DNA of 30,725 nucleotides from an uncultured Oscillospiraceae bacterium (lineage in GTDB: Bacteria > Bacillota > Clostridia > Oscillospirales > JAAYXM01). This document shows positions 24,109-30,725 of the stretch, piece by piece. A model generated the notes under the pieces. The model saw only the letters and a list, made by a program, of their open reading frames with translations, searched no databases and was not told where the DNA came from. A program made the position numbers and the translations under genes. Location: assembly GCA_934446465.1 (NCBI GenBank), contig CAKSEF010000017.1:1-30725 (forward strand), read 5' to 3'. The stretch's first letter is position 1. Every line of letters begins with the position of its first letter.

Positions 24109-25989
24109 ATGTACAGTGATTTTTTGCCGATAAGCCGCGAGGACATGGAAAAACGCGGCTGGGATTATTATGATTTTCTGTATATAACGGGAGATGCCTA
24201 TGTCGACCATCCGAGCTTCGGAGCGGCGGTTATTTCGCGTGTTCTTGAGTCTGAAGGATATCGCGTCGCAATCCTCTCACAGCCTGATTGGAACAATGTG
24301 GAGGCGTTCAGAAGCCTTGGAAAACCGCGCCTCGGCATACTCATAACGGGCGGAAACATTGATTCCATGGTCGCGCACTATACCGTCGCAAAGCACAGGC
24401 GTCGCCGTGATGACTATACCCCCGGCGGTGTTATGGGGAAAAGACCGGACCGTGCGCTCAGCGTCTACGCAAAAACGGCGCGCCGCGCATATCCTGATTT
24501 GCCCATAGCCGTAGGCGGACTCGAAGCATCGCTGAGACGTTTTGCGCATTACGACTATTGGAGCGATACGGTCAGAAGGTCCGAACTCATAGAGTCCGGA
24601 GCCGACCTGCTGATGTACGGCATGGGTGAATATACAATTGTTCAGCTTGCAGACGCCCTCACCGAGGGTATAAAAATCTCCGATATTAAGAATATACGCG
24701 GAACGGTCTATAAGACAGAGTCGCTCGACGACTGCATTTTTTCATATAAAATAATACCGTCATATGAGGAAGTTAAAAGTAATAAATCGAAGTATGCCGA
24801 AGCAGCGAGAGAGGAACAAAACGAGCAGGATTCGGTGAGAGGCAAGGCTCTGGTGCAGAAGCATGGAAATGTATTTGTTGTTCAGACGCCGCCGCAGTAT
24901 CCTATTTCAACCGAGAAGTTTGACAGCGTGTACGAACTGCCGTACACCAAAACATATCATCCGTCATATGAAAGGCTCGGCGGGGTCAAGGCGATAGAAG
25001 AAGTTCGTTTCTCGCTCATACATAACCGCGGGTGCTTCGGCGGGTGCAATTTCTGCTCACTTGCATTTCATCAGGGCAGAATGATAAGCACACGCAGTCA
25101 TGAATCAGTGGTGAATGAAGCACGCCAACTCACGGAGTTTGAGGATTTTAAGGGATATATACATGATGTCGGAGGGCCGACCGCCAATTTCAGACATTGC
25201 TCATGCGCGGAACAGAAGGAACGCGGAATGTGCAGAAAAAGCTGTCTCGCTCCGAGTCCGTGCAAAAATCTGTATGTTGACCACACGGACTATGTAGAAC
25301 TGCTTCGTGAGCTTCGCGCAATACCGAAGGTTAAGAAAGTGTTCATTCGCTCGGGCGTGAGGTTTGATTATCTTATGGCCGATAAGAACGACGGATTTTT
25401 CCGTGAGCTTGTGCAGCATCATGTAAGCGGTCAGCTTAAGGTTGCTCCGGAACACTCCTGCGACCATGTTTTAAAATATATGGGAAAACCGCGGTTTGAG
25501 GTTTACAGGCGCTTTTACAAGAAGTTCTTTGAGCTTGATAAGCAGTACGGAAAGAATCAGTTTCTAGTGCCGTATTTCATATCATCGCATCCGGGTTCGA
25601 CTCTCGATGATGCGATACATCTTGCCGAATATCTTAACAGCATCGGACATATGCCCGAGCAGGTGCAAGACTTCTATCCGACACCGGGAACTATCGCAAC
25701 GTGTATGTATTATACGGGAATTGACCCGATGACATCCGAAAAAGTGTTTGTGCCGAAAGACCCGCACGATAAGGCCATGCAGAGGGCTCTTCTGCAATGG
25801 CGAAAGCCCGAGATGCGTCCGCTTGTTCTCGAGGCGCTAAAAAGAGCGGGACGCGAGGACTTAATAGGTAATTCAAAAAGGTGCTTGCTGCGCCCCGATA
25901 AAAAGGATGTTAAACGCGGTAAAGCTCCGAGCGCGGCAAAGCCGTTTGAAAGAAGCAGAGGACGCGGGAAGAAAGGGAGAGGACGCTGA
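24109..25989 (+). CDS. ygiQ: YgiQ-family radical SAM protein
   Basis: A 626-residue radical SAM protein of the YgiQ family, function unestablished. It has the typical N-terminus FLPISREDMEKRGWD, the B12-binding-like segment DAYVDHPSFG...ILSQPDW, and the radical SAM CX3CX2C in RGCFGGCNFC (Cys309, 313, 316). An extra cysteine group follows (364, 366, 375, 379, 385), perhaps for a second cluster. The tail is lysine/arginine-rich. The ATG at 24109 fits the family start and follows the ftsK stop by 8 bases. The alternative ATG at 24064 lies inside ftsK and has no spaced ribosome binding site. Its own Shine-Dalgarno is weak, suggesting coupling to ftsK. Confidence 0.9.
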   Translation: MYSDFLPISREDMEKRGWDYYDFLYITGDAYVDHPSFGAAVISRVLESEGYRVAILSQPDWNNVEAFRSLGKPRLGILITGGNIDSMVAHYTVAKHRRRRDDYTPGGVMGKRPDRALSVYAKTARRAYPDLPIAVGGLEASLRRFAHYDYWSDTVRRSELIESGADLLMYGMGEYTIVQLADALTEGIKISDIKNIRGTVYKTESLDDCIFSYKIIPSYEEVKSNKSKYAEAAREEQNEQDSVRGKALVQKHGNVFVVQTPPQYPISTEKFDSVYELPYTKTYHPSYERLGGVKAIEEVRFSLIHNRGCFGGCNFCSLAFHQGRMISTRSHESVVNEARQLTEFEDFKGYIHDVGGPTANFRHCSCAEQKERGMCRKSCLAPSPCKNLYVDHTDYVELLRELRAIPKVKKVFIRSGVRFDYLMADKNDGFFRELVQHHVSGQLKVAPEHSCDHVLKYMGKPRFEVYRRFYKKFFELDKQYGKNQFLVPYFISSHPGSTLDDAIHLAEYLNSIGHMPEQVQDFYPTPGTIATCMYYTGIDPMTSEKVFVPKDPHDKAMQRALLQWRKPEMRPLVLEALKRAGREDLIGNSKRCLLRPDKKDVKRGKAPSAAKPFERSRGRGKKGRGR

Positions 25990-26483
25990 TGCTCGTTTTG
26001 GGAATAGACCCCGGCTACGCAATAATAGGCTACGGGTTAATTGATACGGAGGGAATGATTCCGAAATCATACGGAGTGATACGCACAGAAGCAGAAATCC
26101 CCATTGAGGACAGGCTCTCCGAAATATATGACAACATGACCGAGCTTCTGCGTACATTTCGCCCTGACCATGCCGCAATAGAAAAACTCTACTTTAACAC
26201 GAATGAAAAAACGGCAATAAACGTAAGTCAGGCACGAGGTGTTATAGTTCTCGCCTGCACAAAGTGCGGTGTAAAGGTACACGAGTACACACCACTTCAA
26301 GTTAAAATGTCTGTTGTAGGCTATGGAAGAGCGGAAAAGAAACAGGTTATGGATATGACCAAAAGACTTCTGCGTCTGAAAAAAACACCGCGGCCTGATG
26401 ACGCGGCAGATGCACTCGCCATTGCGCTGTGCCACGCAAACAGCACGGGAAATCTTCTTGCAGATATAGGAAACAGGATGTGA
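25989..26483 (+). CDS. ruvC: Holliday junction resolvase RuvC
   Basis: A 164-residue endonuclease that cuts Holliday junctions in recombination and repair. Acidic catalytic residues are present: Asp7 (LGIDPG), Glu65 (AAIEKLYF), Asp138 and Asp141 (RPDDAADALA). The start shares one base with the ygiQ stop (TGATG). RuvA and RuvB, its branch-migration partners, follow directly. Confidence 0.97.
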   Translation: MLVLGIDPGYAIIGYGLIDTEGMIPKSYGVIRTEAEIPIEDRLSEIYDNMTELLRTFRPDHAAIEKLYFNTNEKTAINVSQARGVIVLACTKCGVKVHEYTPLQVKMSVVGYGRAEKKQVMDMTKRLLRLKKTPRPDDAADALAIALCHANSTGNLLADIGNRM

Positions 26484-26489
26484 TTTTTA

Positions 26490-27086
26490 ATGTTTAGATA
26501 TTTAAAAGGTACGGTGGCGGAGCTCGGGTCAAATATTGTGGTAATTGATGTTTCGGGTGTCGGGTTTCTGTGTAGTACATCACTTTACACCATTGCTCAG
26601 CTTAAGGTCGGTGAAACAGCAAAACTATATACACATTTAAATGTTCGTGAGGACGCGCTTGAGATATTTGCATTCTTCAGTCTTGAAGAATTGGACAGCT
26701 TTAAGCTTCTTACGTCAATTTCGGGAGTCGGACCGCGTGCGGCGATTTCCATATTGTCGTCCGTTACCCCGAATCAGCTTGCGTCGGCGGTTGCCGCGGG
26801 CGATGAAAAACCGATTCTCGCGGCAAACGGAATAGGAAAGAAGCTTGCAGGGAGAATTATGCTCGAGCTTAAAGATAAAATCAATCACAGTGATATCATA
26901 TTGCCGGAAAAGGACGGACAGGGATATACTTCACAGCCGAATGGGAACGATTCAGAGGCATTTGCCGCGCTTTCCTCGCTCGGTTATTCACGAGATGAAA
27001 TAAATTCAGCTCTCCGCGGTGCGGATATATCGGGAATGTCTGTTGAGGACATAATTAAGACCGCACTTGCAAGACTGATGAGATAG
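26490..27086 (+). CDS. ruvA: Holliday junction branch migration protein RuvA
   Basis: A 198-residue DNA-binding subunit. An N-terminal OB fold (1-62, beginning MFRYLKGTV) is followed by two helix-hairpin-helix motifs (ISGVGPRAA at 77-85; NGIGKKLAGRI at 113-123), and, after a short variable linker, domain III (about 150-198), which contacts RuvB. Six bases separate it from ruvC. Confidence 0.97.
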   Translation: MFRYLKGTVAELGSNIVVIDVSGVGFLCSTSLYTIAQLKVGETAKLYTHLNVREDALEIFAFFSLEELDSFKLLTSISGVGPRAAISILSSVTPNQLASAVAAGDEKPILAANGIGKKLAGRIMLELKDKINHSDIILPEKDGQGYTSQPNGNDSEAFAALSSLGYSRDEINSALRGADISGMSVEDIIKTALARLMR

Positions 27087-27099
27087 GAGACACCGAACA

Positions 27100-28149
27100 A
27101 TGAGTATAGAATTTAACAATCCGTCCCCCGAGGAATTTGCGGAAGAGGAGAGAATGGTATCGTCGATGCTCACAAACCGTGATGATAACGAGAACAGCCT
27201 CCGCCCGAAATTCCTTGTCGATTATATGGGTCAGGAGAAGGTTAAGGATAAGCTCTCCGTATATATAGAGGCTGCAAGAGGCAGAGGAGAAGCTCTTGAC
27301 CACGTTTTGCTGTACGGCCCTCCGGGACTCGGCAAAACGACGCTTGCAGCAATAATTGCAAATGAGATGGGTGTAAATATACGGACAACATCGGGCCCCG
27401 CAATAGAGAAAACGGGGGATTTGGCGGCGCTTCTGACAAGTCTCGGCGAGAATGACATTCTTTTTATCGATGAAATACACAGACTTAACAGAAGCATAGA
27501 AGAGATACTCTATCCCGCGATGGAGGATTATGCACTTGATATAATTATTGGAAAGGGGCCGTCGGCACGAAGTGTTCGGTTAGGGCTCCATAGGTTTACG
27601 CTTATCGGGGCGACAACGAGAGCGGGACAGCTTACATCTCCGCTTCGCGACCGCTTCGGAGTTGTCATGAGGCTCGATTTGTATTCGGCAGATGAGCTGA
27701 CACAGATAATAAAACGCAGCGCCGAAATACTCGGCGTAAAAACAAATGATTCCGGAGCGGCGGAAATAGCAAAGCGCAGCAGGGGAACTCCGAGAATCGC
27801 AAACAGAATATTAAAGCGCGTGCGCGATTTTGCAGAAGTGCGCGCAGACGGGGTAATAACACAGAGCGTTGCCGATATGGCTTTGAATGCTCTTGAAATA
27901 GACGATATCGGTCTTGACCGCACCGACAGACGTGTAATGGAAAGCGTCATCAATAATTTCGGAGGCGGTCCCGTCGGGCTTGATACGCTCGCGGCGACAA
28001 TAGGTGAGGAAGCGGTTACGATTGAGGACGTCGTGGAACCGTATCTCATGCAACTCGGATTTCTTTCAAGGACTCCGAGGGGGAGGTGCGCAACACAGCG
28101 CGCATATGACCACCTCGGAATATCGTTTGAGGGACAGCTCGGGTTGTAA
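27100..28149 (+). CDS. ruvB: Holliday junction branch migration helicase RuvB
   Basis: A 349-residue hexameric AAA+ motor. Walker A GPPGLGKT (73-80), Walker B ILFIDEIH (120-127), sensor/arginine-finger region GATTRAGQLTSPLRDRFG (170-187) and the C-terminal winged helix (RGRCATQRAYDHLG) are intact. The N-terminal 30 residues before LRPKFLVDYMGQ are acidic, as often seen. Thirteen bases follow ruvA. Confidence 0.98.
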   Translation: MSIEFNNPSPEEFAEEERMVSSMLTNRDDNENSLRPKFLVDYMGQEKVKDKLSVYIEAARGRGEALDHVLLYGPPGLGKTTLAAIIANEMGVNIRTTSGPAIEKTGDLAALLTSLGENDILFIDEIHRLNRSIEEILYPAMEDYALDIIIGKGPSARSVRLGLHRFTLIGATTRAGQLTSPLRDRFGVVMRLDLYSADELTQIIKRSAEILGVKTNDSGAAEIAKRSRGTPRIANRILKRVRDFAEVRADGVITQSVADMALNALEIDDIGLDRTDRRVMESVINNFGGGPVGLDTLAATIGEEAVTIEDVVEPYLMQLGFLSRTPRGRCATQRAYDHLGISFEGQLGL

Positions 28150-28172
28150 TACATCAATCTGGAGGACAAGAA

Positions 28173-29531
28173 ATGGGTAAACTTTTTGGAACTGACGGAA
28201 TTCGCGGGGTTGCCAACCGCGAATTGAACTGTCGTCTCGCCTACCGTGCCGGACAGGCAATGGCAATCGTGCTTGCGGGCGAAACAAAGCATAAGGCGAA
28301 AATTTATATCGGAAAGGACACTCGGATATCTTCCGATATGCTTGAATGTGCGCTTGCAGCAGGCATTTCGTCTGTCGGCGCGGAGGTGGGGCTTCTCGGA
28401 TATATTCCTACGCCCGCCGTCGCTCATCTCACGATAAAACACGGTGCAGATGCGGGAATAGTAATTTCCGCGTCTCACAATCCGATGGAGTTCAACGGAA
28501 TCAAAGCGTTTAACTCACAAGGGTTCAAGCTCTCGGATGAGCTTGAGGACGCAGTCGAAAAACTTATACTCTCGGAGGATGAAATCAAGGTTTGCGAAGG
28601 TGCGGACATAGGTAAAATTATCAAAATAAAAGGCGCAGTGAAGGAATACGCGGAATATGTAAAAAACACAGTTATCGGCGATATTTCGGGAATGAGAATA
28701 CTCATCGACTGCGCAAACGGCGCATCATTTGAAACGGCTCACGTAATATTTGAAGCGCTTGGCGCTGATTTTGATGTGATTTTTGATGAACCAAACGGAA
28801 CAAATATCAATAACGGATGCGGGTCTACGCATCTCGATAAGCTTCGCGCAGGCGTGAAAACGGGCGGATATGATATCGGTATAGCGTTCGACGGAGACGC
28901 AGACAGGTGCCTCGCCGTTGATGAAAACGGCGATGTAATCGACGGCGATAAGATAATGGCACTTTGTGCATGTGCATTAAAAGAACGCGGGAAGCTCCCG
29001 CATGACACATTTGTCGCGACGGTGCTGAGTAATCTGGGGCTTCACGCGTTTGCAAAAGGGGAAGGGCTAAAAATAGAATGTTCAAACGTCGGGGACAGAA
29101 ACGTTCTCGAGCTTATGGAGAAAAACGGGTACGTTCTCGGCGGTGAACAGTCGGGACACATCATATTCCGCGAATTTGCAACAACGGGAGACGGTGAATT
29201 AACGGCCATTCAGTTTTTGTCCGTGCTCAAAAGCATGGGAGTTTCCGCAAGTGCTGCCGCAAAGAAAATAGAGCAGTATCCGCAGATTATGATAAACGTA
29301 AAAGTTCCGAATGCCGTCAAAGCGGAGGTTCTCGAAGATTGGGGAGTCAAGGAATCAATACACTCCGTGGAAGAAGAGCTCGGCGAGCAGGGAAGAATAC
29401 TTGTGCGCCCGTCCGGCACCGAGCCGTTGGTTCGCGTAATGGTAGAAGGAAAGGCATTCGATAAGGTCTCGGCGCTTGCCGGGTGTGTTGCGGACAAAAT
29501 CGCCGCTGTCGCAAAAGAAAAAAATAGGTAA
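28173..29531 (+). CDS. glmM: Phosphoglucosamine mutase
   Basis: A 452-residue enzyme converting glucosamine-6-phosphate to glucosamine-1-phosphate for peptidoglycan precursors. Seen are FGTDGIRG at the N-terminus, the phosphoserine loop SASHNPMEFNGIK (Ser101 catalytic), the metal-binding FDGDADRC and the phosphate-binding RPSGTEPLVRV near the end. It has a good ribosome binding site (GGAGGA) and follows ruvB by 23 bases; it is probably the last gene of the ftsK-ygiQ-ruvCAB-glmM run. CdaA and YbbR genes, frequent neighbours elsewhere, are absent. Confidence 0.97.
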   Translation: MGKLFGTDGIRGVANRELNCRLAYRAGQAMAIVLAGETKHKAKIYIGKDTRISSDMLECALAAGISSVGAEVGLLGYIPTPAVAHLTIKHGADAGIVISASHNPMEFNGIKAFNSQGFKLSDELEDAVEKLILSEDEIKVCEGADIGKIIKIKGAVKEYAEYVKNTVIGDISGMRILIDCANGASFETAHVIFEALGADFDVIFDEPNGTNINNGCGSTHLDKLRAGVKTGGYDIGIAFDGDADRCLAVDENGDVIDGDKIMALCACALKERGKLPHDTFVATVLSNLGLHAFAKGEGLKIECSNVGDRNVLELMEKNGYVLGGEQSGHIIFREFATTGDGELTAIQFLSVLKSMGVSASAAAKKIEQYPQIMINVKVPNAVKAEVLEDWGVKESIHSVEEELGEQGRILVRPSGTEPLVRVMVEGKAFDKVSALAGCVADKIAAVAKEKNR

Positions 29532-29545
29532 AAAGAAGCAAAAAT

Positions 29546-29580
29546 ACAAAAAAACTTGTCTATCATAATAATTTTTTTGT
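29546..29580 (+). terminator. Possible weak terminator after glmM
   Basis: ACAAAAAAA (29546-29554) can pair with TTTTTTTGT (29572-29580) in an all-A/T-rich 9-bp stem with a 17-base loop. Low stability makes this tentative. Confidence 0.3.
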
Positions 29581-29610
29581 GAAAAAGTATCAATCTTTTG
29601 CATATTTTGC

Positions 29611-29639
29611 TTGACAATTATAATTCTGTCGGATATAAT
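29611..29639 (+). promoter_or_regulatory. Consensus sigma-A promoter of the sigma factor gene
   Basis: TTGACA (29611-29616), 17 bases, TATAAT (29634-29639), a perfect match. The start is expected near 29646. Confidence 0.9.
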
Positions 29640-29671
29640 TATCTCAATAACGGAAATTGGTGGTTCTCGAT

Positions 29672-30295
29672 TTGGAAAATTTTGAGAATTATAATGACGA
29701 GGAACTTGTTTTTCTCTGCCGTCGGGGCAATTCCGAAGCAGAAGAGGCAATTATCAGCAGATATGCCCCGTTTGTCCGAAGCTTTGCAAGGCAGTATTTC
29801 CTCGCGGGCGGCGATTATGAGGACCTCATTCAGGAAGGTATGATAGGGCTTATTAAGGCGGTTTCGGGCTATACCCCCGATTCCGGAGCCTCGTTTAAAA
29901 CCTTTGCTGTAATGTGTGTTAAGAACCGTGTTTATTCCGCGCTGCGTCAGGCTTCGCGCGGGAAACACAACCCGCTTAACAATTATATTTCAATCGAGTC
30001 ATCGCCGGAGGACGAAGAAGGCAGTCATATGACTTCGGCCGTCGATGCGGGATGTTCCTCCAATGACCCGGCAGAACTTATAATAGGGGAGGAAGCAACG
30101 AAGGAACTCCGCAGGGCGCTGGAAGGGATGCTCTCCCGTTTTGAGCTGTCGGTTCTCAGTCTTTATCTCGAAGGTCTCTCGTACAGGGAAATTTCCGAGA
30201 GAGTTTCAAAGCCGCAAAAGTCTGTTGACAATGCGGTTACTCGGATACGGCGCAAGTTTTCGCAGTATCTGAAATCACGCGGCGACATCAGGTGA
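29672..30295 (+). CDS. sigH: RNA polymerase sigma factor, SigH (Spo0H)-like
   Basis: A 207-residue sigma-70 family protein. Region 2 contains YEDLIQEGMIGLIKAV, the basic linker reads HNPLNNYISIES as in SigH (compare PLNSYISL), and region 4 (about 140-205) carries the helix-turn-helix LSYREISERVSKPQKSVDNAV. In Bacillus and Clostridia SigH drives early sporulation and stationary-phase genes. No ATG is available. Candidate starts are TTG 29657, GTG 29660 and TTG 29672. With transcription starting near 29646, TTG 29672 leaves room for GGTGG (29659-29663) as ribosome binding site and is preferred. Confidence 0.88.
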   Translation: MENFENYNDEELVFLCRRGNSEAEEAIISRYAPFVRSFARQYFLAGGDYEDLIQEGMIGLIKAVSGYTPDSGASFKTFAVMCVKNRVYSALRQASRGKHNPLNNYISIESSPEDEEGSHMTSAVDAGCSSNDPAELIIGEEATKELRRALEGMLSRFELSVLSLYLEGLSYREISERVSKPQKSVDNAVTRIRRKFSQYLKSRGDIR

Positions 30296-30321
30296 AAGCC
30301 TGTGTAGCAATATATTATCAA

Positions 30322-30397
30322 TGCCCAAGTAGCTTAAATCATTCAGAGCGCAAAATTGAGGTGTCGGTGAAAGTCCGTCCTGGGGCAAGTCTTAAGT
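30322..30397 (+). ncRNA. Candidate structured leader RNA, unclassified
   Basis: In the 120-base spacer before the zinc-ribbon gene, TGCCC (30322-30326) can pair with GGGCA (30383-30387) and GCTTAA (30332-30337) with TTAAGT (30392-30397), an interleaved arrangement that would form a pseudoknot. Between them a hairpin AGG..CGG / CCG.CCT (30359-30381) has loop TGAAAGT. It resembles neither a canonical tRNA nor a riboswitch class I can name. The 3' strand ends just before the ribosome binding site GAGAGGG (30402-30408), so it could regulate translation. Structure by eye only. Confidence 0.35.
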
Positions 30398-30415
30398 CAA
30401 AGAGAGGGTAACAAA

Positions 30416-30700
30416 ATGTACGAAGACAAGACATTAAAGTGCAAGGAATGCGGAGAAGAGTTCGTGTTCACAGCAGGTGAGCAGGAGTTCTACGCAGAGC
30501 GCGGATTCATGAATGAACCGCAGCGTTGCAAGGCTTGCCGTGATGCTCGCAAGGCTACAAGCCGTGGCCCGAGAGAATACTTCACAGCCACATGCGCAGC
30601 TTGCGGCGGAGAAGCTAAGGTTCCGTTCGAGCCGAAGACAGACCGTCCTGTTTATTGCAGCGACTGCTTTGCACGTATGCGCCAGGAAGAAAATAAGTAA
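30416..30700 (+). CDS. Double zinc-ribbon protein
   Basis: A 94-residue protein with two CX2C...CX2C zinc ribbons: Cys9/12 with Cys38/41, and Cys60/63 with Cys81/84. The central GEQEFYAERGFMNEPQRCKACR stretch is characteristic of a small conserved zinc-ribbon family in Clostridia. There is no catalytic domain, signal peptide or membrane segment. Nucleic acid or protein binding is the usual guess for such ribbons but is not established. Ribosome binding site GAGAGGG precedes the ATG. Confidence 0.85.
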   Translation: MYEDKTLKCKECGEEFVFTAGEQEFYAERGFMNEPQRCKACRDARKATSRGPREYFTATCAACGGEAKVPFEPKTDRPVYCSDCFARMRQEENK

Positions 30701-30725
30701 TTTAAGAAATGAAAGAACCTCCGCT

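Noticed and set aside
27528..28478. 316-residue minus-strand open frame across ruvB and glmM
   Set aside because: It spans two well-conserved plus-strand genes, has no plausible domain and no start signals.
30322..30387. tRNA-like segment (acceptor-like TGCCC/GGGCA ends, AGCT...AGAGC arm)
   Set aside because: There is no anticodon arm of normal length, and the T-loop reads TGAAAGT rather than TTCRANY, so it is not a functional tRNA gene.
30361..30390. Resemblance of GGTGAAAGTCC to a cobalamin riboswitch piece
   Set aside because: The rest of the B12 box and the surrounding arms are missing, and the downstream zinc-ribbon gene is not a B12-related gene.
1..30725. Mobile element, prophage or CRISPR content
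   Set aside because: No transposase, integrase, phage gene, inverted-repeat-bounded element or regularly spaced repeat array could be found by eye.

Overview
The window reads as chromosomal DNA from an anaerobic, probably spore-forming member of the Clostridia (Firmicutes), of a gut type. The reasons are a SpoVM peptide, a SigH-type sigma factor, an [FeFe] hydrogenase, a choloylglycine-hydrolase-family enzyme, lysine and glycine riboswitches, strong purine-rich ribosome binding sites and frequent GTG/TTG starts. The species cannot be named from the sequence. I see no tRNA or rRNA gene, no CRISPR array, no insertion sequence and no phage gene. Coding density is high and every large gene is intact.

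Region 1 (1-7.4 kb) is the most accessory-looking part. An M20 peptidase and a bile-salt-hydrolase/penicillin-acylase-like enzyme lie on the plus strand. They converge, across a shared bidirectional terminator, on a tightly coupled minus-strand operon. That operon encodes an Old Yellow Enzyme (OYE)-type flavin reductase with a 4Fe-4S motif, a short-chain dehydrogenase and a fumarate-reductase-like flavoprotein. A divergent AraC-family regulator sits at the operon's promoter end. The same three enzyme classes make up known gut reductive pathways (isoflavone to equol; parts of bile acid 7-dehydroxylation), so this looks like a regulated pathway reducing a cyclic enone or ketone whose identity is unknown.

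Region 2 (7.4-12.8 kb) is central anaerobic metabolism: pyruvate kinase behind a consensus promoter, class II fumarase, a monomeric [FeFe] hydrogenase resembling group B, and a PflX-like radical SAM protein.

Region 3 (12.8-18.2 kb) holds two riboswitch-controlled transport units. A lysine riboswitch with a terminator precedes a three-gene polar amino acid ABC transporter, which is therefore probably a lysine importer. After coaD and a 76-residue orphan, a glycine riboswitch precedes an AGCS sodium symporter, which is therefore probably a glycine/alanine carrier.

Region 4 (18.1-21.6 kb) has two minus-strand genes (a tandem OB-fold SSB-like protein and an unrecognised protein with weak Mur-ligase-like segments), oligoendopeptidase F, a 48-residue membrane peptide and the 28-residue SpoVM.

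Region 5 (21.6-30.7 kb) is housekeeping: an FtsK/SpoIIIE translocase, a YgiQ-type radical SAM protein, ruvC-ruvA-ruvB and glmM in one closely spaced run. A sigH-like gene follows behind a consensus promoter, then a possibly structured leader RNA and a double zinc-ribbon protein at the right edge.
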